Positions 1-8,500 of a stretch of 64,000 bases of DNA are shown one piece after another; the stretch's first letter is position 1, and every line of letters starts with the position of its first letter. The position numbers and the translations under genes were made by a program. The stretch is taken from assembly GCF_014779555.2 (NCBI RefSeq), contig NZ_CP094357.1:4526001-4590000 (forward strand). Direction: 5' to 3'. The notes beneath the pieces are model-generated. The model saw only the letters and a program-made list of their open reading frames with translations. It did not search any database and was not told the DNA's origin. Origin of the DNA: Lysobacter capsici (GTDB lineage Bacteria; Pseudomonadota; Gammaproteobacteria; Xanthomonadales; Xanthomonadaceae).

Positions 1-75
1 ATTTGCCCATGCCGACCACCATCCGCCGTCACACCCGCTCGCCCGGCCCGGTCGGCCGCCGTTGAGGAGGTCCAG

Positions 76-873
76 GTGCTGCTACCGCCAAGCGCCCGTA
101 TGCTGGAGGCCGTGAGCGTCGACAACGACCCGCCGAGCGATCCGCTGGAACACCGCTACGACCACCGGCGGCCGGCCGGCGCACGCCCGGAGCCGGCCAC
201 GCCGGGCACATCGACCGCGCCGGGCACGCCAGCAACGGCGCCGGGCATGGCCCCGGACCCGGCCGCGTCCACGAGCAGGCTGCGCGAAAGCGCGCCGCCG
301 GACGCCGCCGCGCACGAACGGGGCCCGCACGAACAGGCGCGGCCAGAGCCGTCCGCGCGCCTGCCGGCGACGATCGAGGAGTTCCTCGCCGGCCTGGGCA
401 CGCGCGCGTTCCGTTTCGCCGAACTGGGCCTGCGCCATCGCGAGGACGCGCTCGACGCGGTGCAGGACGCGATGATGAAGATGCTCGGCTACCGCGAGCG
501 TCCGCCGCAGGAATGGACGCCGCTGTTCTGGAGCATCCTGCGCAGCCGCATCGTCGACATCCAGCGCCGCCGCACCTTCCGCCTGCGCTGGCTGATGCCG
601 GCCGCGCGCGACGACGACGATGCGCCGATGGACTGGGCCGACGACGGACCCGACCCCTCGCGCACCCACGACGGCCGCGAGGCCTACGGCAAACTCGCCG
701 ATGCGCTGGCCAAGTTGCCGCGCCGGCAACGCGAGGCGTTTTCCTTGCGGATTTTGGAAGAACTCGACGTCGCCACGACCGCGCGGGCGATGGGTTGCAG
801 CGAAGGCGCGGTGAAAACCCATCTGTCGCGAGCACGCGAAGCCCTGCAGCGGCAATTGGAGGAATGGCGATGA
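76..873 (+). CDS. ECF-type RNA polymerase sigma factor
   Basis: Probable sigma-70 family factor (265 aa) that directs RNA polymerase to a small regulon. The GTG start is chosen because GAGGAGG lies 5-6 bases upstream; an ATG at 100 is the alternative. Residues 1 to about 95 are Pro/Ala-rich and look disordered, which is unusual for the family. Region 2 is seen around residues 112-165 (HREDALDAVQDAMMKMLGY then an Arg-rich stretch). Region 4 is around residues 210-258 (LPRRQREAFSLRILEEL followed by the helix-turn-helix MGCSEGAVKTHLSRAREAL). The stop overlaps the next start as ATGA, so the pair is probably translationally coupled. The function class is firm; the target regulon is unknown. Confidence 0.88.
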   Translation: MLLPPSARMLEAVSVDNDPPSDPLEHRYDHRRPAGARPEPATPGTSTAPGTPATAPGMAPDPAASTSRLRESAPPDAAAHERGPHEQARPEPSARLPATIEEFLAGLGTRAFRFAELGLRHREDALDAVQDAMMKMLGYRERPPQEWTPLFWSILRSRIVDIQRRRTFRLRWLMPAARDDDDAPMDWADDGPDPSRTHDGREAYGKLADALAKLPRRQREAFSLRILEELDVATTARAMGCSEGAVKTHLSRAREALQRQLEEWR

Positions 874-1313
874 GCACTCAAACCCCACCCGGCGGCGATC
901 CGTCGCGATCCCCGCGTCACGACGACCCGGAGCAGCGCTTCGACGCGGCGATGCGCGCGATGTACGCGCAGGCGGTCGAACAGGTCAGCCCGGACACCCG
1001 CATGCGCCTGCGCGCGATCCGCAACGATTCCAGCGCGCGCGCGCAGCGTCGCGGCGGCGTGTTCGGCTGGGCCCTGGCCAGCGGCGGCGTGGCCGCGTTC
1101 GCGCTGGCCCTGGGCCTGCAGTTCGCCGGCGGTTCGGGCAGCGCGCCCGGCGTCACCGCGGTGCCCGCGCTCGCCGGCGGCGCCGAGGTCGCCCATCCGG
1201 TCGTCGACGTCAGCTACGACCCCGACACCGCGGTCGCCGCGCTCGACGAAAACCCCGACCTTTACCTGTGGCTGGCGTCCAATACCGACGCCCTGCCGAC
1301 TCACACGGAGTAA
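870..1313 (+). CDS. Membrane-anchored DUF3619-like protein, possible anti-sigma partner
   Basis: 147 aa with a charged N-terminal half (DDPEQRFDAAMRAMYAQAVEQ) and one hydrophobic segment near residues 68-90 (WALASGGVAAFALALGLQF). A probably periplasmic tail follows, ending DENPDLYLWLASNTD. It starts inside the sigma factor stop codon. The order sigma factor, DUF3619-like protein, DUF3106 protein is familiar from other proteobacteria, so a role in controlling the sigma factor is inferred from position and one-pass topology. No canonical zinc-binding anti-sigma motif (HxxxCxxC) is visible. Confidence 0.75.
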   Translation: MSTQTPPGGDPSRSPRHDDPEQRFDAAMRAMYAQAVEQVSPDTRMRLRAIRNDSSARAQRRGGVFGWALASGGVAAFALALGLQFAGGSGSAPGVTAVPALAGGAEVAHPVVDVSYDPDTAVAALDENPDLYLWLASNTDALPTHTE

Positions 1314-1319
1314 CCCGCC

Positions 1320-1796
1320 ATGCCTCGCCTCGCTACGCTCCGCTTCGCCGGCCTGGCCCTGGCCGTCGGCGTCCTGTTCGCCGCGCCGGCCTTCGCCGCG
1401 CCGCCGCCGCCCGCGGGCGCCTCCGCGGCCAACCTGCCGAAGTGGGAACAGCTCAGCCCGGCGCAGCGCGAGCAGCTGATCGCGCCGATGCGCGACCGCT
1501 GGAACAACTCGCCGGAAGAACGCGAGCGCATGTTCGAACACGCCCGCCGCTGGCAGCAGATGAGCCCCGACGAACGCCAGAACGCACGCCGCGGCATGAA
1601 GCGCTGGGAGCATCTGAACCCGGAAGAGCGCGGCCAGATGCGCGCCCTGTTCGGCAAGATGCGCGGCCTGGACGACAACGCGCGCCGCGCGCTGATGGAG
1701 AGATGGCGCACCATGACCCCGGACCAGCGCCGCGCCTGGGTGCAGGCCAATCCGGCCCCGCCGAAGCCCGAGGGTGGGCGGCCGCCGCGGGATTGA
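1320..1796 (+). CDS. Secreted DUF3106 domain protein
   Basis: 158 aa. A signal peptide is clear (hydrophobic FAGLALAVGVLFAAPAFA, cleavage near residue 26). The mature part is an Arg/Glu/Trp-rich helical repeat: LPKWEQLSPAQREQL, RWQQMSPDERQN, RWEHLNPEERGQM and RWRTMTPDQRRAW. This matches the W-x2-L/M-(S/T/N)-P-x-(E/Q)-R pattern of DUF3106. It lies six bases after the preceding gene and is probably the last gene of the sigma-factor operon. The biochemical role is unknown; a periplasmic stress-related role is only a guess. Confidence 0.85.
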   Translation: MPRLATLRFAGLALAVGVLFAAPAFAAPPPPAGASAANLPKWEQLSPAQREQLIAPMRDRWNNSPEERERMFEHARRWQQMSPDERQNARRGMKRWEHLNPEERGQMRALFGKMRGLDDNARRALMERWRTMTPDQRRAWVQANPAPPKPEGGRPPRD

Positions 1797-1801
1797 ATTT
1801 C

Positions 1802-1852
1802 GGGAATCGGGAATCGGGAATCGGGAATCGGGAATCGGGAATCGGGAATCGG
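1802..1852. repeat. Tandem GGGAATC heptamer repeat, seven copies
   Basis: Seven perfect head-to-tail copies of GGGAATC (1802-1850) plus two bases of an eighth, just downstream of the DUF3106 stop. Perfect identity suggests slippage-prone, copy-variable DNA. No gene is encoded here. Confidence 0.95.
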
Positions 1853-1942
1853 ATCGATTTGATTCGGCCCTGGCAGTCCACACAAGCGCGCATCGGTCGT
1901 TTAGTTCGAGCAACCTCATGACGTCGCAACCGGACCGTGCGT

Positions 1943-2018
1943 GTCGCGGCTTGCGCCGCTCCTACAGGGCTTGACCGCAGCCACGACCGCCCCCTGTAGG
2001 AGCGGCGCAAGCCGCGAC
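1943..2018. repeat. REP-type inverted pair
   Basis: GTCGCGGCTTGCGCCGCTCC (from 1943) is followed by its reverse complement ending at 2018 (TGTAGGAGCGGCGCAAGCC), about 26 bases apart. The pair would fold into a long hairpin. The same unit recurs at 24.4, 27.8, 36.2, 38.5-38.7 and 46.9 kb. The rest of the 1797-2206 gap holds nothing recognisable. Confidence 0.9.
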
Positions 2019-2206
2019 CGCGCCACCCCACCCACCGCGTCACCGCACCTCATCTCGCAGCACACATCCAGGCCATGCGAGCGTGATCGCTTCAGACACG
2101 CCATCCCCTTAGGTGGGGATGCAGCAACACACAGCGCCACCGCATCGCTCAAAACTCACGGAAAACCCAATCGGCCCGCCGCAAAGCCTCGCCACCCCCG
2201 AACCAC

Positions 2207-2857
2207 CTAGCGCAACACCCCGCTTGCATCCCCCGCCGCCACGCCATCGAGCCGCACCGCCAACCAGGCGATCGCGTCCTGCAACGCCTCGAACCGGGTG
2301 TCTTCGCCGCGATGCGGCTCGCGATAGCCCAGCACCTGCCAATCCCCGCATCGCGGATCGAAACTCAGGCTGAAAGCCGCGCGACCGCGCTTGAGCTCAT
2401 CGGCATCCACTAAATCGCCCTGCGCCGGGTCGAACAGCAATATGCGCGAATTCGACCAATGCCGGTCGCTGCGCACCGCGAACCCGCGCATGCGCAACTG
2501 CGACAGCGCATCGGCGAGCGCGTCATGGCCGCGGCCGCGTTCGTTGCGAAGCGCGTTGATGCGGCGGCCGACTTCCAGCGCGGCCTCGTGCAGGGAATCG
2601 AAATCTTGCGCTTCGCTCTGCGCCGCGCTGCCCACGACCTGCCAGCGCGCGCCGTCCTGAGCAATCAGAAAGGTGTCGTGATGCAGATCGAGCACCGTGC
2701 CCGGATCGTCGGGCCCGCGACGGCCGGCCCCCAGCACCACGCGTTCGGCTTCGCCGGCGATGCCGATGTGGCCGGGCCGCTCGGCGCCCGGCCAATGCAG
2801 GAAACCCTGGTCCCTGAACCAGGCGATCGCGTCCTCGCGGGTGACGATCCGCTTCAC
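2207..2857 (-). CDS. Hypothetical protein following the transhydrogenase subunit
   Basis: 216 aa, not recognised. It is soluble, with no signal peptide or membrane segment. Short related helices sit near both ends (TREDAIAWFRDQGF at residues 6-19 and FEALQDAIAWLAVRL near 189-203), so a duplicated small domain is possible. It begins three bases after the stop of the pntA-like gene, so the two are probably co-transcribed. The place usually taken by the membrane subunit of transhydrogenase is therefore held by an unrelated gene. Confidence 0.75.
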   Translation of the reverse strand: MKRIVTREDAIAWFRDQGFLHWPGAERPGHIGIAGEAERVVLGAGRRGPDDPGTVLDLHHDTFLIAQDGARWQVVGSAAQSEAQDFDSLHEAALEVGRRINALRNERGRGHDALADALSQLRMRGFAVRSDRHWSNSRILLFDPAQGDLVDADELKRGRAAFSLSFDPRCGDWQVLGYREPHRGEDTRFEALQDAIAWLAVRLDGVAAGDASGVLR

Positions 2858-2860
2858 CGA

Positions 2861-3964
2861 TCAGGCGGGCGCCGCGCGCTCCGGCCACACCGTCTTGGTC
2901 AGCAGTTCGTCGTTCCAGTCGAAATTCACCGCGCCGTCGTTGACGAACAGGCTGACGAAGTTGAACACGTTGCGCGCATACATCTCGCTGGCGTGGACCG
3001 CGCCGCTGCTGGCCAGGTTCAACGGGCCGGCGACGGTCACGCCGTCGACGTCGATGGTTTCGCCGGGCTGGGTGAGTTCGCAATTGCCGCCGGTTTCGGC
3101 GGCCAGGTCGACCAGCACGCTGCCGGGCTTCATCCCGCCGATCATCGCCGCGGTCACGATCTTCGGCGCCGGACGCCCCGGCACCGCGGCGGTGCAGACG
3201 ATCACGTCGATGTTCTTGAGATGCTCGCCGAGCCGGCGCTGCTGCTCGGCGCGTTCTTCCTCGGTGAGCTGGCGCGCGTAGCCGCCCTCGCCCGCGGCGC
3301 TGACGCCCAGGTCGAGGAACTTGCCGCCGAGCGATTCGATCTGTTCGCGCGTTTCCGGGCGCACGTCGAAACCTTCGACCTGCGCGCCCAGGCGCTTGGC
3401 GGTCGCGATCGCCTGCAGGCCGGCGACGCCGGCGCCGACGATCAGCACCTTGGACGGACGGATCGTGCCGGCCGCGGTGGTCAGCATCGGAAAGAAGCGC
3501 GGCGCCAGCTGGGCGGCGATCAACACCGCCTTGTAGCCGGCCATGCCGGCCTGCGAGCTGAGCACGTCCATGGCCTGCGCGCGGGTGGTGCGCGGCAGGC
3601 GTTCGAGCGGGAAGGCATTGAGTTTGCGCGCGACGATCGCCTCGCCGCGCGCGGCATCGCCTTGCGGCTGCAGCAGGCCGATCAGCGCCGCGCCTTCGCG
3701 CAGAGTCGCCAGCCGCGCCGGGTCGGGCGCCTGCACGCACAGCACCACTTCGGCGTCGGCCACGGCCGCGGCCGCGTCGTCGGCGAGTTCGGCGCCGGCC
3801 TGGACGTAGGCATCGTCGGTGAAGCTCGCCGCGCGGCCGGCGCCGCGCTGCACGCGCACCCGCGCGCCACGGGCGACCAGTTTCTTGCAGGTTTCCGGCG
3901 TGAGCGCGACGCGCTTCTCGCCTGATGCGGTTTCGCTCGCAACGCCAATCGTAATGCCCGACAT
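2861..3964 (-). CDS. pntA: NAD(P) transhydrogenase alpha subunit (PntAA-type)
   Basis: 367 aa, the NAD(H)-binding domain I of proton-translocating transhydrogenase, which exchanges hydride between NADH and NADP+. Visible features are the N-terminal GEKRVALTPETCKKLVARGA, the MAGYKAV motif and a Rossmann fold (VLIVGAGVAGLQAIATAKRL, about residues 172-191) followed by the acidic end of strand 2 (FDVRPETREQI). It ends soon after WNDELLTKTVW and lacks the C-terminal helices of the long E. coli PntA. It therefore matches the three-subunit type, which needs PntAB and PntB, and neither is adjacent. Alanine dehydrogenase shares the fold, but the length and motifs favour PntAA. Confidence 0.88.
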   Translation of the reverse strand: MSGITIGVASETASGEKRVALTPETCKKLVARGARVRVQRGAGRAASFTDDAYVQAGAELADDAAAAVADAEVVLCVQAPDPARLATLREGAALIGLLQPQGDAARGEAIVARKLNAFPLERLPRTTRAQAMDVLSSQAGMAGYKAVLIAAQLAPRFFPMLTTAAGTIRPSKVLIVGAGVAGLQAIATAKRLGAQVEGFDVRPETREQIESLGGKFLDLGVSAAGEGGYARQLTEEERAEQQRRLGEHLKNIDVIVCTAAVPGRPAPKIVTAAMIGGMKPGSVLVDLAAETGGNCELTQPGETIDVDGVTVAGPLNLASSGAVHASEMYARNVFNFVSLFVNDGAVNFDWNDELLTKTVWPERAAPA

Positions 3965-4094
3965 GCTCCGCTCCGTACCCCGTTCACCGCATCGTAGCGG
4001 AATGCCCGGCGGCCGTGCGATCTCGGATCGATGACGGCGGCGGCGCGAGGGCGCGGAAACGGATTGGGGTCACATCGCGGGGTGAAGCTGGGTG

Positions 4095-4268
4095 CCTGGG
4101 TCGCCTGATCCGTCCGGCCGCCGCGGCCCGCAGGTTTCGCGGGAAGGGCTTGAGCCCCGACGCGGTCCGATCAGGTCCCCACAACAATCGATGCGATCGG
4201 AGCCCAAAGCGTCGGAGCCGAAAGCCACCCCACAAAAAACTTCGGGGCTTTCGTCCCGTCGTGGTCGT
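4095..4268. repeat. Degenerate inverted-repeat element in a gene-free gap
   Basis: The gap 3965-4348 holds no convincing gene. Within it GGGCTTGAGCCCCGACGC (about 4147) is matched on the other strand by a variant near 4190-4230 (read in reverse: GGCTTTCGGCTCCGACGC). Outer arms rich in GGGA/TCCC extend the fold. The core resembles units at 28.7, 40.9, 43.8 and 59.7 kb. Confidence 0.5.
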
Positions 4269-4348
4269 GCTTTTCGTGACACACCCATCGCCGAGGTCCG
4301 GCATCGACGGCTAACGCAGCCGCTGAACGCCCGACAGCCCGCGCAAAC

Positions 4349-6652
4349 TCAGATCACCCGATCCAGATGCCGGCGTACCTGCCGCATCGCCTCATCGAAC
4401 GCGGTGCGTTCGGCGCCGACCAGCAACCGACCGGACGCCGCCAATACCGCCAGTTCCTCCGCCGACGCCACCAGCGCGCGTACGCCGCGCCGGTTGACCA
4501 GCAGGAAACGCGAGGTCAGCGGACTGACCCAGGCGACCTTGACCGCGACGGTCTCGCCCTGGGTATTGGTCAGGCGCAGCCAGTCGCCCGGCTCGAGCTG
4601 GCGCATGCGCTCGGCCAGCAAGGGATCGTGCGCGCCGGAACCGTCGCCGCCGGCCATGTACAGGCGGCGCTCCTCGGCGATGTCTTCCTCGACCTCCGAC
4701 GCGCTCGGCGGCGCATGTTCGTCGCGCTCGCTGTCCGGCGTCGCCAGCGCCCGCACCAGACCGGCCATGCCGTGCTGGGCCGCGCTGTCGTCCAGGCCCG
4801 AACTGGCCAGGCACTGGACGATGATCGGCTGCAGCGCCAGCAACTGATCGGCCAGTTCGCGGCCGCGGTTTTCGGCGGCAAGCTTGTCGGCCATCACCAG
4901 CGCATCGCCCAGCGCCAGCGCCTGCGCGCGGCGCTTGGGATCTTCGTTTTCGCGCAGCAGCACCTGGACCATGTGGTGACGCCACGGCGTGGCCAGGAAA
5001 TCGGCCACCGCCTGGGTCAGCCGGCCTTCGCCGATGCGTTCGCGCACCGCCGCGTCGGCCTGGCTGCGCGCCGCGCCGAGGCGCTCGCGGCCGTAAGTGG
5101 CCTTGGCCGCGCGCTGTTCCTGTAGTTCGATCCGGCGCCGGTGCTGCGACAGCAGCGCGTCGAGTTCGGCATGGGCCAGTTCGAACACCGCGAGGTCTTC
5201 GTTGTAATCGGAGACGATGCGCTGCGAGATGTCGGAGGCGCGCTCGAGCAGATCGCGGTCCTGCGGGGTTTCGCCGTCGTTGCCTTCGCAGGCTTCGGTG
5301 ATCGCGTCTAGCAAGCGCCGCGCCGGGTGCTCGCGTTTGACGAATACCTCGTTGTCGGTCAGCGCGACCTTGACGTACGGCATCACCAGCCGCGCATACA
5401 CGCGCCGGGCGCGATCCTGCAGGGCGTGGTTGCGGAACAGCGAATCGAACAGCAACGCGACCAGATCGATCGCATCGTCCTCTTCGGCGCTGAAGCAGGT
5501 CTGGTCGGGATTGAAGCCGAGCCGGCGTGCGCCGTCGAACAACTGGTCGCGGATGGTTTCGCCCAGGCGTCCGGACACCGCCAGGGCGCGCGCGTACGCG
5601 TCCGGCGGTTCGGGCTGCAGCAGCGAGGCCATGCCAACCACTTCGTCGATGCGCAGTTCGCGCCGCGGCGCCATCGAACGCTGCGGCGCCTGGCCCGGCG
5701 GCAGACCGCCGGCCTTGACCATGCCCTCGCGCCAGGCGTGCAGTTGCGAACGCAGCTCGGCCAGTTCGCTGGCCATCGCCGCCACATCGGCCTGCGATAT
5801 CTGCGGATTGTCGTGACCGCCGGCATGCGCGGCGTGGCCGTCGCCGCCGTAGCCGCCGCTCGCGGCGGAATGAGCGTTGTAGTCGTGGGGCACGGACGCG
5901 GCAGCCTCGCGATGCGGGACGGTGTCGAACACGCTGTCGAGCGTGTTGCGGTCGCGGCGCTCTTCGGCCGCGCGGGCCGGCGCGACGGGCGCGCCCGCGC
6001 CACCCATGCTGACCCCGTAACCGGCCGTCGCCATTAGATTGTTGACGCGGCCGTACAAGTCGCCGAGCAGCCGCGCGAGTTCGTGTTCGTACTGACGGAA
6101 CAGGCGCAGGCGCAGGCTTTCGTTGACCTGCGCCTCGCTGTAGATGGCGGTGAAGGCCTTGACCAGCCGGTACGGTCCCAGCGGGTTGTCGCCCTCGGGC
6201 GCGCCCATCGCCTGCGACATCATCTGCAGGCGGCTGCGGATCATTTCCAGCGGGCGCTGATAGCGCAGTTCCAGCGCCTCGGTCAGGCGCTCGCCGTCCA
6301 GATCGAACGCCAGTTGCTGTTCGCCGACCAGTTGCAACGGCGAGCCGCCGAGCCCGCCGACCACGCTGCCGGGCTGGCGGAACGCGTCGAAGCCGTGACC
6401 GACCTGCTGGCGAAACGCCATGACATGGCTGGCCTGTTGCTGACGCAGGATCCACAATGCGGCCTGGTCTTCGTAATGATGATTGCGACCGTCGCCCTTG
6501 AGCGAGTCGGCCTTGAGCGCTTCCTCGATCGGTCCATACAGGGTGCCCGGCAGCCCCCCGAGTTGCTCGAGCGTCTGTCGTTTGATTTCTTCGAGCACGC
6601 GCGACGGATCGCTGCGCGTGGTCTGAACGACGCCGTGCAAATGACCGGACAC
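4349..6652 (-). CDS. DUF1631 domain protein
   Basis: Large protein (767 aa from the GTG at 6652) of the DUF1631 family, common in Xanthomonadaceae and of unknown function. The GTG is preferred because AGGGGG lies ten bases before it; an in-frame ATG at 6730 would add 26 weakly conserved residues. It is acidic and largely helical, with no signal peptide or membrane helix. Conserved-looking blocks are the N-terminal RVLEEIKRQTLEQLGG, the middle LFDSLFRNHALQDRARRVYARL and the C-terminal LEPGDWLRLTNTQGETVAVKVAW, which resembles a PilZ/SH3-like beta fold. It is transcribed divergently from the nitroreductase gene. Annotations of similar proteins as 'thymidine phosphorylase' are not supported by anything visible here. 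Confidence 0.85.
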   Translation of the reverse strand: MSGHLHGVVQTTRSDPSRVLEEIKRQTLEQLGGLPGTLYGPIEEALKADSLKGDGRNHHYEDQAALWILRQQQASHVMAFRQQVGHGFDAFRQPGSVVGGLGGSPLQLVGEQQLAFDLDGERLTEALELRYQRPLEMIRSRLQMMSQAMGAPEGDNPLGPYRLVKAFTAIYSEAQVNESLRLRLFRQYEHELARLLGDLYGRVNNLMATAGYGVSMGGAGAPVAPARAAEERRDRNTLDSVFDTVPHREAAASVPHDYNAHSAASGGYGGDGHAAHAGGHDNPQISQADVAAMASELAELRSQLHAWREGMVKAGGLPPGQAPQRSMAPRRELRIDEVVGMASLLQPEPPDAYARALAVSGRLGETIRDQLFDGARRLGFNPDQTCFSAEEDDAIDLVALLFDSLFRNHALQDRARRVYARLVMPYVKVALTDNEVFVKREHPARRLLDAITEACEGNDGETPQDRDLLERASDISQRIVSDYNEDLAVFELAHAELDALLSQHRRRIELQEQRAAKATYGRERLGAARSQADAAVRERIGEGRLTQAVADFLATPWRHHMVQVLLRENEDPKRRAQALALGDALVMADKLAAENRGRELADQLLALQPIIVQCLASSGLDDSAAQHGMAGLVRALATPDSERDEHAPPSASEVEEDIAEERRLYMAGGDGSGAHDPLLAERMRQLEPGDWLRLTNTQGETVAVKVAWVSPLTSRFLLVNRRGVRALVASAEELAVLAASGRLLVGAERTAFDEAMRQVRRHLDRVI

Positions 6653-6776
6653 GTACGGAGTTCCCCCTGATGGATGCGGTCGCGTCTGTTTGCGACGGCC
6701 ACGGTCAGGATAGTGCCTAGATGCGACCATTTATGTGTCGCCGTTCATTTTTGTGACCGAGGTTCAACTTACTTCC

Positions 6777-7361
6777 ATGCCCTCCGCCTCCCCCGACTTG
6801 CTCATCGCGCTCGACAGCCGCCGATCCGTCCCCGCCAAGCAACTCACCGCGCCCGGACCGGACGAATCCACCCTTAAACGTATGTTGGCCTCGGCCGTGC
6901 GCGTGCCCGATCACGGCAAGCGCGTGCCGTTCCGCTTCCTCACCATCGAAGGCGAGGCCCGCCACGCGCTGGGCGAACGCGTCGCCGCGCGCGGCATCGA
7001 GGTGTTTCCCGACGCCGGCGAGGCCGCGGTCGAAAAGGATCGCGGCCGCTATTCCTCCGCGCCGCTGATCGTCACCGTGATCGCCAGACTCGGCCCCGAC
7101 GAAAAAATCCCCGAGTTCGAACGCGTGCTCACCGTCGGCAGCGTGTGCTTCGCTTTATTGCAGGCGGCGCAGGCGTTTGGCTTCGGCGCGGTCTGGCTGA
7201 CCGGCTGGCCGGCCTACGACGAGCAGGTCGCGCGGTGGCTGGGTCTGCAGGCCCACGAACGCATCGGTGGCTTCATCCATATCGGCACGCCCAAGCTCGA
7301 TGCGCCCGAACGCGAGCGGCCCGATCCGCTCGAGTTGACCCAAGCCTGGTCGCCGGCCTGA
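6777..7361 (+). CDS. Nitroreductase family protein (YdjA-like)
   Basis: 194 aa FMN-dependent nitroreductase-fold protein, about the size of the compact YdjA group. The N-terminal RRSVPAKQLTAPGPDE and DHGKRVPFRF resemble the phosphate- and FMN-binding start of the family; GFGAVWLTGW is the family's C-terminal motif. The start MPSASPDLL is preferred over an upstream in-frame ATG at 6735, which would add 14 unlike residues. It probably reduces nitroaromatics or quinones with NAD(P)H; the natural substrate is unknown. It is followed 23 bases later by the exonuclease gene on the same strand. Confidence 0.87.
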   Translation: MPSASPDLLIALDSRRSVPAKQLTAPGPDESTLKRMLASAVRVPDHGKRVPFRFLTIEGEARHALGERVAARGIEVFPDAGEAAVEKDRGRYSSAPLIVTVIARLGPDEKIPEFERVLTVGSVCFALLQAAQAFGFGAVWLTGWPAYDEQVARWLGLQAHERIGGFIHIGTPKLDAPERERPDPLELTQAWSPA

Positions 7362-7384
7362 GCGCCGCGTGTTTGAATGAGCCC

Positions 7385-8314
7385 ATGAACAACGCCGCAC
7401 CCACACCGGTTTATCTTGTCGACGCCAGCCTGTACGTGTTCCGCGCCTGGCATTCGATCCCCGACGAATTCCAGGACGCCGAAGGCTGGCCGACCAACGC
7501 CGTCCACGGTTTCGCCCGCTTCCTGCTCGAACTGATCGAACGCGAACGCCCGCGCCATATCGCGATCGCCTTCGACGAAGCGCTGGACTCGTGCTTCCGC
7601 AACGCGATCTATCCGGCCTACAAGGCCAATCGCGATCCGGCGCCGGACGCGCTCAAGCGCCAGTTCGTACATTGCCAGGCGCTGTGCCGCGCGCTCGGCC
7701 TGGCGGTGCTGTCGGATTCGCAGTACGAAGCCGACGACCTGATCGGCAGCGCGATCGTGAGCATGCGCGGCCACGGCTACCGCGGCGTGATCGTGTCGGC
7801 CGACAAGGACCTGTCGCAATTGCTCGACACCCACGACGAACAATGGGACTTCGCCCGCGGCCAGCGCTGGGGCGCCGACGGCGTGCACGCGCGCCAGGGC
7901 GTGCATGCGCGCCAAGTCGCCGATTACCTGGCCCTGACCGGCGACGCGGTCGACAACATTCCCGGCGTGCCCGGCATCGGCGCCAAGACCGCGGCCGCCC
8001 TGCTCGCCCACTTCGATACCCTCGACGCCTTGCTGGCGCGGGTCGAGGAAGTCCCGTTCCTGCGCCTGCGCGGCGCCGCCAGCGCCGCGGCGCGCCTGCG
8101 CGAACACCGCGCCCAGGCCTTGCTGTGCCGGCAACTGACCACGATCGCGCTGGACGCGCCGCTGGGCGACAGCAGCGGCCACTTCGTGCGCGGCCAGGCC
8201 GACGCGGCCGGCCTGCTGGAACTGTGCGACCGTCTGCGCTTCGGGCCGATGACCCGGCGCCGGCTGCACGAAGCGGTCGGCCTGGACTTCGCCGCGTCAC
8301 AGGTTCCGTCGTAG
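7385..8314 (+). CDS. 5'-3' exonuclease, FEN/Xni type
   Basis: 309 aa metal-dependent 5' nuclease resembling the polymerase I 5'-nuclease domain or ExoIX. The active-site acidic residues are visible: VYLVDASLYVFRAW near the N terminus, IAIAFDEA, YEADDLIG and VSADKDLSQLLD. They are followed by the helix-3-turn-helix DNA-binding motif DNIPGVPGIGAKTAAALL (about residues 193-210). The start MNNAAPTPVYLVDAS places the first catalytic Asp close to the N terminus, as expected. A role in flap removal or repair is inferred from the family. Confidence 0.9.
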   Translation: MNNAAPTPVYLVDASLYVFRAWHSIPDEFQDAEGWPTNAVHGFARFLLELIERERPRHIAIAFDEALDSCFRNAIYPAYKANRDPAPDALKRQFVHCQALCRALGLAVLSDSQYEADDLIGSAIVSMRGHGYRGVIVSADKDLSQLLDTHDEQWDFARGQRWGADGVHARQGVHARQVADYLALTGDAVDNIPGVPGIGAKTAAALLAHFDTLDALLARVEEVPFLRLRGAASAAARLREHRAQALLCRQLTTIALDAPLGDSSGHFVRGQADAAGLLELCDRLRFGPMTRRRLHEAVGLDFAASQVPS

Positions 8315-8500
8315 CATCACCCGCTCACGGCGCGGCGCGCCACGGCACCGACCGACCCCGTCCCGCTGCGGTACGCTGAAGGCATGAACGCGTCGCCGCG
8401 CGGCCGCGGCCGGTTCCGGCCGGCCCCGCCGCGACGCGCCCCACTTTCAGCCACGGCCAAGCGCCTCGCCCCGCCGCGAGACGCCCCTGCGAGGAACGCA

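Noticed and set aside
684-1919. Long minus-strand frames opposite the sigma-factor operon and similar shadows elsewhere
   Set aside because: High GC keeps reverse frames open; their products are Arg/Ala/Gly-rich and lack domains, while the plus-strand frames have clear families.
3984-4314. Small frames in the gap after DUF1631
   Set aside because: They cover the inverted-repeat element and have no family similarity or ribosome sites.
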